Made by a program: the position numbers and the translations under genes. From assembly GCA_041393395.1 (NCBI GenBank), contig JAWKKG010000007.1, forward strand, positions 297,323-361,322: DNA of 64,000 nucleotides, written 5' to 3'. This DNA is from JAGQIB01 sp041393395 (GTDB taxonomy: Bacteria; ARS69). Of the stretch, positions 19,164 to 27,709 are shown in pieces. The notes beneath the pieces were generated by a model. The model saw only the letters and a program-made list of their open reading frames with translations, had not been told where the DNA came from and searched no databases. Positions within the stretch are counted from its first letter, which is position 1. Each line of letters opens with the position of its first letter.

Positions 19164-19169
19164 AGGAGG
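19164..19169 (+). promoter_or_regulatory. Shine-Dalgarno site suggesting a CTG start at 19175
   Basis: AGGAGG at 19164-19169, five bases before an in-frame CTG at 19175. Initiation there restores a complete signal peptide that the downstream GTG at 19232 would cut in half. No ATG, GTG or TTG exists in this frame between the stop at 19103 and 19232. Confidence 0.5.
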
Positions 19170-19231
19170 CCGTTCTGTCCGCTCGACCCCCGCTTCGGAG
19201 TCTCGTCCGGGTCGCCCGGGTCGCCGCTGTC

Positions 19232-20293
19232 GTGGCGGCCTCGGGGGGGCCGGCGTTGGCCGGGCCGGGGACGGGGCCGGGGCCGGAGGCGACGCTCACG
19301 CACCGCAGCCGATCGCTGGCCGAGGCCCGGGGCGAGACCAGCTGCCGGGGAAGGATCGGAGACCTCTCCTTCCTGGCCGTGGCGAGAGAGGCGGGCGACG
19401 CCCGGATCGGGCTGGAGGCCCGCGGTCCCGCGGCGCGCTGGGTCGTGGGGGCGCTGCGGCTGCCGCCCGAGCTGTCCCCCGCGCGGGCGACGTCTTTCTC
19501 GGAGCCCGGTCTCCCGCGGGTCGGGCTCGCGGCCACCGGGGAGTACGACGGCCTCGCGTGGCAGCGCGGCGGGGCCACGTGGGCGCTCGCCCGCCGCCCG
19601 GGACGCGGCGCGACGCTTGCGATCCGGCGAGCGGGGCCGGGGATCACCGGGGGTCTCCGGGCGGAGGAGGGAGCGATCTCGGGAGGCGCGCGGTGGAGTG
19701 GACGTCGCCACCGGGTGGAGGTGTCGTTCGACGAGGGAGAGGTCGACGCGGCGTGTCTGGCGCGGGGGCCGGCCGGAGCGTTCGGGATCGAGTTCGGGGA
19801 CGAGGTCCGGGTGCGGGCCGGCGCCCGCGGGGCGGTCGGGGGAGGGCTCTGGAACGTCGAGGCGGGTCTGGCGCGGTCGGGCGCCTCGACCGTCCGCGCG
19901 GAATGGAACCGGCGGACGTCGAGTGGGGAACTGGGGACGTTCGCGCGGGTGAACGGAGAGTCCGGCCAGGTCGAGGGTCGGGTCCGTCTCGAGACCCGGG
20001 CGTCGCGCGGCGTGCGGGTCGCGATCGAGGGCGAGCGCGACGAGGCGGGAGATACCGAAGCGCGCCTGCGAGTCTATCGCACCGGCGTTCGCGCCCGATT
20101 GCGCGGCGAGTGGATCCTTGCGCGGGACCGACCGGCGCGGTGCGACGGGAAGGCGACGTTTCCCTGGCGCGAATGGAACGCCGGTGTTTCGGTGCGCTGG
20201 GAACGAGGTCGGGCGCCGACCGGCGACCTGCTCGTGTCGCGGTCGTTCGCGTTGACGGCGCGGGCGGCGGCGTCGACGATCGCGGCCGACTAG
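19232..20293 (+). CDS. predicted secreted beta-barrel protein, function unknown
   Basis: I do not recognise the family. From the canonical GTG at 19232 the protein has 353 residues; from the CTG at 19175, which has a perfect AGGAGG, it has 372 and gains a proper signal peptide (LVRVARVAAVVAASGGPALA). After cleavage the chain is almost entirely alternating polar/hydrophobic short strands rich in Gly, Arg and Glu (for example HRVEVSFDEGEVDAA, EVRVRAGARGAVGGG, VRLETRASRGVRVAIEGE), the pattern of a transmembrane beta barrel. Other frames across the region are Arg/Pro-rich and lack this pattern. It is divergent from the ATPase operon and followed 18 bases later by a sulfatase-like lipoprotein gene, so both may act at the cell envelope. 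Confidence 0.6.
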   Translation: MAASGGPALAGPGTGPGPEATLTHRSRSLAEARGETSCRGRIGDLSFLAVAREAGDARIGLEARGPAARWVVGALRLPPELSPARATSFSEPGLPRVGLAATGEYDGLAWQRGGATWALARRPGRGATLAIRRAGPGITGGLRAEEGAISGGARWSGRRHRVEVSFDEGEVDAACLARGPAGAFGIEFGDEVRVRAGARGAVGGGLWNVEAGLARSGASTVRAEWNRRTSSGELGTFARVNGESGQVEGRVRLETRASRGVRVAIEGERDEAGDTEARLRVYRTGVRARLRGEWILARDRPARCDGKATFPWREWNAGVSVRWERGRAPTGDLLVSRSFALTARAAASTIAAD

Positions 20294-20311
20294 CCTGCGA
20301 GGAAGCCGACG

Positions 20312-21724
20312 TTGAACCGAAAGCCCGGATGCCTCCGCCGACCGCGTGCCCGCCCCGGCCGACTCGCATTCGCGATCGCGATCGCCGTTGCGCTCGCCGG
20401 CTGCGAGCGCGCGACGCCACCGCCGGCCGCGCCCGCCGTCGACAGCGCGTTCCTGCTCACGATCGACACCTGGCGCGCGGATCACTTCGGGGCCGGCGGG
20501 CACCCCGGCGTGCGCACACCGTGGCTCGACCGCTTCTTCCGCGGCGGTACGCAGTTCAGCCAAGCATACTCCTGCGTGCCCACCACGCTCGCGTCGCATG
20601 CCACGATGCTCTCGGGGCGCTGGCCGAGCGAGCACGGGGTGCCGCGCAACGGCTGGCCGCTCGCCGCCGACGTTCCGCTGCTGCCGGACTCGCTCGCCGA
20701 CGTTCACTCCGGAGCGTTCGTCTCCAGCGCCGCCCTCGATCCGCGCCTCGGGCTCGCGCGCGCGTTCGAGCGATACGACTTCGAGGTGCCGCACGCGGTC
20801 GAAGGCGACCAGGCCTGGCGGAGCGCCGGGGACACGCTCGCGCGCGCCCGCGAGTGGTGGCGATCGCGCGCCGGCAGCCGACGTTTCCTCTGGGTCCATC
20901 TGTTCGAGCCGCACTTCCCCTACGCGCCGGATCCGATCGATCGCGCCGTGTACGACACGGGCTACTCCGGGCCGGCGGATGGCTCGATGCGTTTCCTCTA
21001 CGCGATGTGGGACGATCCGTCGCTGCTGCCGCCGGACGCGCGGGATCACCTGGAGTCGCTCTACGTGGCGGAGATCGCGGGACTGGATCGGGTCGTCGGC
21101 CCGTTCCTCGCGGAGATTCTCGCCGAGCCGTCGCTGCTCGCGGTGATCACGTCGGACCACGGAGAAAGCCTCGGCGAGCACGACCTGCGCTTCAAGCACG
21201 GTCCCTACGTCTATCCCGCGGACGTCCGCGTGCCGCTCGTGCTCACCGGCACCTCCGAGTTCCGGGCCGGCGTGAGCGACCGCCTGGTGCGCACGATCGA
21301 CCTGCACGCCACGCTGCTGGCCGCGCTCGGCGGAGGGGAGGATCCCGCCACCGACTCCGTGGACCTCGCGGGCGGCGGTCGCGACCTGCCGGTGTTCGCG
21401 GAGGCGTCGATGCCGTGGGACGTGGAGCCGGCCCAGGGCTGGGCGAACACGTACAAGCAGCGCGTGCTCCGCACCCGGGAATGGTCGATCGTGGACACGC
21501 CCTGGCGGCGGGAGCGCACGTTCTACGACCGTCGCACGGATCCCGACGAGCTGAACGGCCTCGCGTCGCCGCCGCCGGCCGCGGCCGCGCTGGCCGCGGG
21601 GCTCGAGGACTGGTCGTCGCGCGCGGCCGGGCACGCGCGCGCCGAGATCGATCCGGAGCTCCGGGCGCAGCTGGAGGCGCTCGGGTACACGGATTCCGAT
21701 TCTCCGGCCGGGGGACGGCGCTAG
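20312..21724 (+). CDS. sulfatase/alkaline-phosphatase-superfamily lipoprotein
   Basis: 470 residues from the TTG at 20312, preceded by GAGGAAG at 20299-20305. Lipoprotein signal with lipobox LAGC near residue 31. Superfamily elements: FLLTIDTWRADHFG (first metal Asp), the nucleophile segment YSCVPTTLASHATMLSG, and VITSDHGESLGEHD plus KHGPYVYPADVRVPLVL near the second metal site. The nucleophile motif is C-V-P-T-T, lacking the Arg of the sulfatase C-x-P-x-R signature that guides formylglycine formation. The enzyme may therefore be an unmodified phosphodiesterase or phosphonate-type hydrolase, or an inactive relative. Predicted to face the periplasm or cell surface. Confidence 0.8.
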   Translation: MNRKPGCLRRPRARPGRLAFAIAIAVALAGCERATPPPAAPAVDSAFLLTIDTWRADHFGAGGHPGVRTPWLDRFFRGGTQFSQAYSCVPTTLASHATMLSGRWPSEHGVPRNGWPLAADVPLLPDSLADVHSGAFVSSAALDPRLGLARAFERYDFEVPHAVEGDQAWRSAGDTLARAREWWRSRAGSRRFLWVHLFEPHFPYAPDPIDRAVYDTGYSGPADGSMRFLYAMWDDPSLLPPDARDHLESLYVAEIAGLDRVVGPFLAEILAEPSLLAVITSDHGESLGEHDLRFKHGPYVYPADVRVPLVLTGTSEFRAGVSDRLVRTIDLHATLLAALGGGEDPATDSVDLAGGGRDLPVFAEASMPWDVEPAQGWANTYKQRVLRTREWSIVDTPWRRERTFYDRRTDPDELNGLASPPPAAAALAAGLEDWSSRAAGHARAEIDPELRAQLEALGYTDSDSPAGGRR

Positions 21725-21750
21725 GCACGCCCGCGGGCGAATGCTATGCT
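21722..21750 (+). promoter_or_regulatory. sigma-70-type promoter of the aminotransferase gene
   Basis: TAGGCA (21722-21727) and TATGCT (21745-21750) separated by 17 bases; the -10 is preceded by TGC (extended -10-like). Predicted start near 21757, 38 bases before the ATG. Confidence 0.5.
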
Positions 21751-21794
21751 CCCGCCGCTCCTCGACGCTCTCGCCCGGAGGGAGGTTTCGCCCC

Positions 21795-22961
21795 ATGGAT
21801 CGTATCGCGCAGCGGATGAAGGGTCTCGGCACGGAGACCGCGTTCGAGGTCCTGGCCCGAGCCCGCGCGCTCGAGGCGAAGGGGCGGGAGATCGTCCACC
21901 TGGAGATCGGTGAGCCGGACTTCGACACGCCGAAGAACATCGTGGAGGCGGCGGTGGAGGCCCTCCGGCACGGCTGGACCCACTACGGCCCGTCCGCCGG
22001 GCAGCCGAACGCGCGCGAGGCGATCGCGAGCTGGTTCTCGGCCGACCGCGGCGTGAAGATCGGACCGGACAACGTCGTCATTACCCCGGGCGCCAAGCCG
22101 ATCATCTTCTACTCGATCCTGGCGCTCGTAAATCCCGGCGACGAAGTCATTTACCCGGACCCCGGATTCCCGATCTACGAGTCGGTGATCTCGTTCTTCG
22201 GCGCGAAGCCCGTGCCGCTGCCGCTCAAGGAGGAGAACGAGTTCCGGGTGGATCTCGCGGACCTCGAGGCCCGCATCACGGACAAGACCCGTCTCCTGAT
22301 CTTCAACTCGCCGCACAACCCCTGCGGCTCGATGCTCACGAAGCAGGACCTGGCGCAGATCGCGGAGCTCGCGAACCGCCACGACTTCTGGGTCCTGGCC
22401 GACGAGATCTACTCGAAGATCACGTACGAACAGAAGCACGAGTCGATCACCCAGTTCGACGGCATGCTCGATCGCACGGTCGTGATCGACGGCTACTCCA
22501 AGACCTACGCGATGACGGGGTGGCGGCTCGGCTACGGCATCATGCCGGCGGATCTCGTGCCGCACGTCGCGCGGCTGATGACGAACTCGAACTCGTGCAC
22601 CGCGAGCTTCACGCAGATCGCGGGCATCGAGGCGCTGCAGGGTCCGCAGGACGACGTCAAGGCGATGGTCGCGGAGTTCCGGCGGCGGCGTGATCGGATC
22701 GTCGCGGGACTGAACGCGCTGGAAGGGATCTCCTGCGTCACTCCGCCCGGAGCGTTCTACGCGTTCCCGAACGTGAAGGCGCTCGGGCTCAAGTCGGCGG
22801 AGCTGCAGGATCGACTGCTGGAGCAGGCCGGGGTGGCGTCGCTCGCGGGCACGTCGTTCGGCCCGCAGGGCGAAGGCTACCTGCGCTTCTCGTACGCGAA
22901 CTCGCTCGAGAACATCGAGAAGGCCCTCGGCCTGATCGAGAACCTCCTCCAGAGAGTCTGA
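21795..22961 (+). CDS. class I/II PLP-dependent aminotransferase (AspB-like)
   Basis: 388 residues from ATG 21795, which follows a GGAGG-rich site. Fold-type I aminotransferase: N-terminal IHLEIGEPDFDTP-type sequence (IVHLEIGEPDFDTPKNIVEA), substrate/cofactor contacts HYGPSAGQPNAREAIA and FNSPHNPCGS, LADEIYSKITY with the cofactor Asp/Tyr, and the Schiff-base Lys236 in SKTYAMTGWRLGYG. The C-terminal Arg that binds the substrate carboxylate is in YLRFSYANS. This is the aspartate/aromatic/alanine aminotransferase group; the exact amino donor cannot be assigned. Its stop overlaps the next gene's start by one base, so it heads the downstream run of genes. Confidence 0.9.
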   Translation: MDRIAQRMKGLGTETAFEVLARARALEAKGREIVHLEIGEPDFDTPKNIVEAAVEALRHGWTHYGPSAGQPNAREAIASWFSADRGVKIGPDNVVITPGAKPIIFYSILALVNPGDEVIYPDPGFPIYESVISFFGAKPVPLPLKEENEFRVDLADLEARITDKTRLLIFNSPHNPCGSMLTKQDLAQIAELANRHDFWVLADEIYSKITYEQKHESITQFDGMLDRTVVIDGYSKTYAMTGWRLGYGIMPADLVPHVARLMTNSNSCTASFTQIAGIEALQGPQDDVKAMVAEFRRRRDRIVAGLNALEGISCVTPPGAFYAFPNVKALGLKSAELQDRLLEQAGVASLAGTSFGPQGEGYLRFSYANSLENIEKALGLIENLLQRV

Positions 22962-23812
22962 TGGCCGCGGCCTACCTCACGCTCAGCGAGGCCCTCGGCA
23001 TCCGGGCCGCGTCGGTCGTCGCGCTCATCGGCGGCGGCGGGAAGACGTCGACGCTGGTGCGCCTCGCGCAGGAAACGGCGCAGGACGGCCACCGTGTGCT
23101 CGCCACCACCACGGCGCGCATGAAGCTGGACGAGCTGAACGACATGCGCGACGTGCTGCTGTGGGACGACCGCGACGTCACCGGCGAGACCTGGCGCAGC
23201 TACCGCGACGAGGCCACCACCGGTTCCTCCACCGGCTGGATCGACGCGTTCCTCGAGGGACAGCGTCCGCCGTCGCGGATCCCGGTGTCGTTCCTCGGCC
23301 GCTCCGTGATGCGGGACAAGGTCGTGGGACTGCCGTCCGAGTATCTCGGTCAGCTGCTCTCGCGCCTGAACTGGGACGTCGTGGTCGTGGAGGCCGACGG
23401 CAGCCGCGGCCGCTCGATCAAGGGCCACCGTCTCGGCGAACCGGTCCTTCCGCTCTGCGCCACGCACTGCGTGATCGTGGTCGGCGCCGACGGATTCGAG
23501 CTCCCGCTGAACGAAGAAAGCTGCCACCGGCCCGAGGTCATCCAGGATCTCGTGGGCGTGGCCTGGGGCGAGCGCCTCGACCCGCGCGCGATCGCGACCC
23601 TGATCACGCACCCCAAGGGCGTGCTCACGAAGATTCCCGGCGACATGGAAGTCGTGGTGTACGTGAACAAGGCGCCGATCGGCGAGCAGGCCCAGGCCGC
23701 GCGCTTCGCGCAGGAGATCCTGCGTCGTGCCGGCCGCCGCATCCAGCGCGTCGCCGTGGGGGACAACCTGCAGGGCGGCCTGGTCGAGACGTTCCTCGCC
23801 GAAGGCGACTGA
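22961..23812 (+). CDS. yqeC: YqeC-like selenium/molybdenum hydroxylase accessory protein
   Basis: 283 residues. P-loop protein with Walker A VVALIGGGGKTSTLVRLAQE at residues ~19-38, then ATTTARM, and a conserved WDVVVVEADGSRGRSIKGH motif that is hallmark of YqeC ('putative selenium-dependent hydroxylase accessory protein'). The C-terminal LVYVNK-type motif appears as VVVYVNKAPIGEQAQAARFA. YqeC genes usually sit beside molybdenum hydroxylases such as xanthine dehydrogenase. None is in this window, but the next gene is a purine-deaminase-like amidohydrolase, which fits a purine catabolism theme. The biochemical reaction of YqeC is not established. Confidence 0.8.
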   Translation: MAAAYLTLSEALGIRAASVVALIGGGGKTSTLVRLAQETAQDGHRVLATTTARMKLDELNDMRDVLLWDDRDVTGETWRSYRDEATTGSSTGWIDAFLEGQRPPSRIPVSFLGRSVMRDKVVGLPSEYLGQLLSRLNWDVVVVEADGSRGRSIKGHRLGEPVLPLCATHCVIVVGADGFELPLNEESCHRPEVIQDLVGVAWGERLDPRAIATLITHPKGVLTKIPGDMEVVVYVNKAPIGEQAQAARFAQEILRRAGRRIQRVAVGDNLQGGLVETFLAEGD

Positions 23813-23814
23813 TC

Positions 23815-25155
23815 TTGTCGCGCGTGTGGGTGCGCGGCGCCCGTCGCATCCTGCTCGGCGGGCCGGACTGGGAATCGGTCGAAGGGGATCTCCTGATCGA
23901 CGGCGACCGCATCGCGGCGGTCGGCGGCGACCTCTCGGCGCGCGCCGGCGACGCCCGCGTGCTGGACGCGACCGGCCTCACCGTATTGCCCGGCCTCGTG
24001 CAGACCCACGTCCACCTCTGCCAGACGCTGTTTCGCGGACTCGCCGAGGATCTGCGCCTGCTGCCCTGGCTGCGCACGCGCGTGTGGCCGCTGGAGGCGG
24101 CGCACGATCCGGACAGCCTGCGCGCCTCCGCGCGACTGTCCGCGCACGAGCTGCTCCGCACCGGGACCACCACGATCCTCGACATGGGCACCACGCATCA
24201 CCACGGCGTGGTGTTCGAGGTGCTGGAGGAGACCGGCCTGCGCGCGGCGAGCGGCAAGGCGATGATGGACGAAGGGGAGGGCGTGCCGCTCGGGCTGCTC
24301 GAGACCACGCTGGATTCCCTGCGCGAGAGCTTCGACCTCGCCGAGCGCTGGAACGGCGGGGCGGGCGGGCGTCTCAGGTACGCGTTCGCGCCGCGCTTCG
24401 TGCTCTCGTGCTCGGACGTGCTGCTGCGCGAGGTCGTGAAGCTCGCGAAGGGCAAGTACCTGCTGCACACGCACGCGGCGGAGGCGGAGGACGAAGCGGA
24501 CGTCGTGCGGGCGGCGAAGGGGCGGCGGAACGTGGAGCATCTGCACGACCTCGGATTCCTCGGCCCGGGGACGGCTCTCGCGCACTGCGTGTGGCTCTCG
24601 GAGGAAGAGATCGGGATGCTCGCGTCGACCGGGACGCGCGCGCTGCACTGCCCGAACACGAACTTGAAGCTCGGTTCCGGCATCGCCGAGCTCGCGCGGC
24701 TGCGCTCGGCGGGTGTGCACGTCTCGATCGGCAGCGACGGCGCGCCGGCGAACAACCTGCTGGACGGCTTCGACGAGCTCCGCTCCGCCGCCCGCCTCGC
24801 CCAGCGACGTTCGGGTCCGGGGTCGCTCACCGCACGCGACGTGCTGACGCTCGCCACGCGGGCGGGCGCCGAGGCACTCGGCTGGGAGGACGAGATCGGT
24901 TGCCTCGAGCCGGGCCGCGCGGCGGACCTGATCGCGGTGGACCTCGAGACGTCGCACGCGGCGCCGACCGCGGATCCGGTGACCGCGCTCGTGTACTCGG
25001 CGCGCGGAACCGACGTCCGGCATTCGATCATCGCGGGAACGATCCGCGTCGAGGACGGCACGGTGCTCGGCCTCGACGAGAAGGAAGTCGTGAGCACCGC
25101 GCGGGCGCAGGCCGAACGGCTCGTGGCGCGCGCGGACCTCGGAGGGAAGTCATGA
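23815..25155 (+). CDS. amidohydrolase, 5'-deoxyadenosine/SAH/nucleobase deaminase-like
   Basis: 446 residues from the TTG at 23815, two bases after the yqeC stop. TIM-barrel amidohydrolase of the TrzN/SsnA/MtaD branch. Metal ligands are visible as VQTHVHLCQ (HxH), YLLHTHAAEAEDEAD (third His), TALAHCVWLSEEE (fourth His) and VSIGSDGAPANNLLDG (Asp). Typical members deaminate adenosine derivatives, guanine or triazines. The gene overlaps a BMP-family binding-protein gene (ATGA), so the likely substrate is an imported or salvaged purine nucleoside. Exact substrate is inference; guanine deaminase and S-adenosylhomocysteine deaminase are both possible. Confidence 0.85.
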   Translation: MSRVWVRGARRILLGGPDWESVEGDLLIDGDRIAAVGGDLSARAGDARVLDATGLTVLPGLVQTHVHLCQTLFRGLAEDLRLLPWLRTRVWPLEAAHDPDSLRASARLSAHELLRTGTTTILDMGTTHHHGVVFEVLEETGLRAASGKAMMDEGEGVPLGLLETTLDSLRESFDLAERWNGGAGGRLRYAFAPRFVLSCSDVLLREVVKLAKGKYLLHTHAAEAEDEADVVRAAKGRRNVEHLHDLGFLGPGTALAHCVWLSEEEIGMLASTGTRALHCPNTNLKLGSGIAELARLRSAGVHVSIGSDGAPANNLLDGFDELRSAARLAQRRSGPGSLTARDVLTLATRAGAEALGWEDEIGCLEPGRAADLIAVDLETSHAAPTADPVTALVYSARGTDVRHSIIAGTIRVEDGTVLGLDEKEVVSTARAQAERLVARADLGGKS

Positions 25156-26195
25156 GCAAGATCGGCACGCGGTTCGCGGGCGGGGCGGCGATCGTTCTCG
25201 CGCTCCTCGCGTCCGGCTGCGGTGAGAAAAGCGCGGAACGGACGGCCGCGAAGAGCGGCGACGAAGCGAAGCCGACGCTCCAGGTCGGGCTCGTGTTCGA
25301 CGTCGGCGGCAAGGGCGACAAGTCGTTCAACGACTCGGCGTTCGAAGGCGCCACGCGCGCCGTGAACGAGCTCGGCGTGCGGCTCACGGACTTCGAGCCG
25401 GGCCAGGACGCGGACCGCGAGACCGGTCTGCGCAAGCTTGCGGGGCGCGGTTACGACATGGTCATCGGGGTGGGTTTCCTGTTCACGGACGCGATCCGCG
25501 TGGTGGCGGCGGAGTACCCGGACGTGAAGTTCGTGCTCGTGGACGGGCGCATCGACGATCTCGACAACGTCGTGTCGCTCGTGTTCCGCGAGCAGGAAGG
25601 CTCCTACCTCGTGGGGGCGCTCGCGGGGCTCACGAGCGAGACCGGCGTGATCGGCTTCGTGGGCGGCATGGACGTGCCGCTCATCCACCGGTTCGAGGCC
25701 GGCTACCGCGCGGGGGCGACCCACGTGCGGCCGGACATCCGGGTGCTCGTGGGCTACGCGGGCGTACGGCCCGAGGCGTTCGCGGATCCGGTGCGCGGCA
25801 AGGAGATCACGCTGTCGCAGATCGCGCGCGACGCCGACGTGATCTACCACGCGGCCGGCGTCACCGGACTCGGCGTGATCGAGGCCGCGCGCGAGCAGGG
25901 CAAGTACTCGATCGGCGTGGACGCGAACCAGAACGGCGTGGCGCCGGGCTCCGTGCTCACGTCCATGGTGAAGCGCGTGGACGTGGCGATCTTCACCACG
26001 ATCCAGGAGGTCGCGGCGGGGACGTTCCGCGGCGGCCTGCGCGAGTTCGGCCTCGCGGAGAACGGCGTGGGCTGGGCGCTCGACGAGAACAACGAGGCGC
26101 TCGTCCCGCGGGAACGTCGCGAGTACCTCGCGGCCCTGGCGGACTCGATCGTGGCGGGCGAGATCGACGTTCCCGCGGACGCCGGCCGACGTTGA
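25152..26195 (+). CDS. bmpA: BMP-family nucleoside-binding lipoprotein
   Basis: 347 residues, ATG at 25152 overlapping the previous stop. Lipoprotein signal with lipobox LLASGC (Cys ~24). Mature part matches the basic membrane protein family: VGLVFDVGGKGDKSFNDSAF at the start of lobe one, then YDMVIGVGFLFTDAI, VVSLVFREQEGSYLVGALAG, IGFVGGMDVPLIHRFEAGY and SIGVDANQNG with the ligand-contacting Asp. These proteins bind purine nucleosides in TmpC/PnrA and the BMP-ABC importers. Directly followed by its ATPase and two permeases, giving a complete importer. Confidence 0.92.
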   Translation: MSKIGTRFAGGAAIVLALLASGCGEKSAERTAAKSGDEAKPTLQVGLVFDVGGKGDKSFNDSAFEGATRAVNELGVRLTDFEPGQDADRETGLRKLAGRGYDMVIGVGFLFTDAIRVVAAEYPDVKFVLVDGRIDDLDNVVSLVFREQEGSYLVGALAGLTSETGVIGFVGGMDVPLIHRFEAGYRAGATHVRPDIRVLVGYAGVRPEAFADPVRGKEITLSQIARDADVIYHAAGVTGLGVIEAAREQGKYSIGVDANQNGVAPGSVLTSMVKRVDVAIFTTIQEVAAGTFRGGLREFGLAENGVGWALDENNEALVPRERREYLAALADSIVAGEIDVPADAGRR

Positions 26196-27709
26196 CCGCG
26201 CCCGGCGGCTCCGGCGCCGCGCTCGTGGTGCGCGGCCTGACGAAGCGCTACCCGCGCGTCTTGGCGCTGGACTCCGTGGACTGGGAAGTGCGCGCGGGCG
26301 AGGTGCACGCGCTCGTGGGCGAGAACGGCGCCGGCAAGTCGACGCTCGCGCGCATCGTCTATGGCGCCGCCGCGCCGGACGGGGGAACGCTGGAACTCTT
26401 CGGCGCCCCGTACGCGCCGCGCGGCCCGCGCGATGCGGTCGCGGCCGGCGTGGGGCTCGTGCACCAGCACTTCATGCTCGTGGATACGCTCACCGTGTGG
26501 CAGAACGCGGTGCTCGGCCGGGAGCCGTCCCGGGGCGGCTGGATCGACGGGGCGCGCGCCCGCCGGGAGCTCGCCGAGATCTCACGTCGCTTCGGGCTGA
26601 CGCTCGATCCGGACGCGCGCGTGGCGGACCTCTCGGTCGGCGAGCGGCAGCGGCTCGAGATCGTGAAGGTATTGATGCGCGGCGCGCGGCTCCTGATACT
26701 GGACGAGCCGACGGCGGTCCTCGCGCCGGCCGAGGCGGAGGCGATGTACGCGACCGTCGGCCGCCTCGCGGCGGAGGGCGCGACCGTGATCGTGGTCACG
26801 CATCGGCTCGCCGAGGTGCGGCGGCACGCAGACCGCGCCACGGTGCTCCGGCGCGGCGCGAAGATCGATACCGTGGACGCGAAGGCGACGGACGAGCGCG
26901 AGCTCGCGCGGCTCGTGGTGGGGCGGGATCCCGCGCCGCCCCGGGCGCGCGCCGCGCGCGAGCCGGGTCCGGTCGTGCTCGCGGTGCGGGACGCGCGGGA
27001 GGTGCGGGTCGGGGGAACGTCGCGGCTGCGGGGTGTTTCGCTCGACGTGCGGGCCGGCGAGATCGTGGGCATCGCGGGCGTGGAGGGGAACGGGCAGCGC
27101 GAGCTGATGGAGATCGTGGCGGGACTCGTTCCGTTCACGGGCGACGTGGAAATCGGCGGCGAGTCCGTGCACCGCGCGTCGCCGCGGGCGATCCGGCGGC
27201 TCGGCGTGGCGCACGTGCCGGAGGATCGACTCGGGGCGGGGGTGATCCCCGCGATGAACGTCGCCGAGAACCTGCTGCTCGGACACGAGGAGCGTTTCGC
27301 GCGCGCGGGCACGTTCGACCGCGGCGCGATCGCGGCCCACGCGCGGGAACGCATCGAGGCGTTCGACGTGCGGCCGGCGGATCCGGACCTCGCGCTGGAG
27401 ACGCTGTCCGGCGGCAACCAGCAGAAGGTCGTGCTCGCGCGGGAGACGGAGGACGGGCCGCGCCTGCTGCTCGCGGCGCATCCGACGCGCGGGGTGGACG
27501 TCGGCGCGGCGGAATCCGTGCACGCCGCTCTGCTCGCCTTCCGCGACGCGGGCGGCGCGGTCCTGCTCGTGTCGGCCGATCTCTCCGAGGTGCGCGCCCT
27601 CGCGGATCGCGTCCTCGTGATCTACGACGGCGCGATCGCGGCCGAGTACCCGCGCGCGGAGGCCGATGAGGAACGTCTCGGGCTCGCGATGACGGGAGGC
27701 CGGGCGTGA
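26192..27709 (+). CDS. nucleoside ABC transporter, double ATPase subunit
   Basis: 505 residues from TTG 26192 (TTGA overlap). Two fused ABC domains as in NupO/YufO-type and sugar importers. Domain 1 has Walker A VGENGAGKSTLARI, Q-loop VHQHFMLVDTLTVWQN, signature LSVGERQRLEI and Walker B LLILDEPTAVLAP. Domain 2 is degenerate at Walker A (IAGVEGNGQRELM, no Lys-Ser/Thr pair) with signature LSGGNQQKVVLAR and a weak Walker B (LLLAAHPTRGVDVG, in which Glu is missing). This asymmetry, with one consensus and one degenerate site, is usual for the family. Confidence 0.93.
   Translation: MTAPGGSGAALVVRGLTKRYPRVLALDSVDWEVRAGEVHALVGENGAGKSTLARIVYGAAAPDGGTLELFGAPYAPRGPRDAVAAGVGLVHQHFMLVDTLTVWQNAVLGREPSRGGWIDGARARRELAEISRRFGLTLDPDARVADLSVGERQRLEIVKVLMRGARLLILDEPTAVLAPAEAEAMYATVGRLAAEGATVIVVTHRLAEVRRHADRATVLRRGAKIDTVDAKATDERELARLVVGRDPAPPRARAAREPGPVVLAVRDAREVRVGGTSRLRGVSLDVRAGEIVGIAGVEGNGQRELMEIVAGLVPFTGDVEIGGESVHRASPRAIRRLGVAHVPEDRLGAGVIPAMNVAENLLLGHEERFARAGTFDRGAIAAHARERIEAFDVRPADPDLALETLSGGNQQKVVLARETEDGPRLLLAAHPTRGVDVGAAESVHAALLAFRDAGGAVLLVSADLSEVRALADRVLVIYDGAIAAEYPRAEADEERLGLAMTGGRA

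Noticed and set aside
19107..19952. Alternative reading frame over the predicted outer-membrane protein
   Set aside because: Arg/Gly/Pro-rich without strand periodicity or signal peptide; the frame at 19232-20293 has both.
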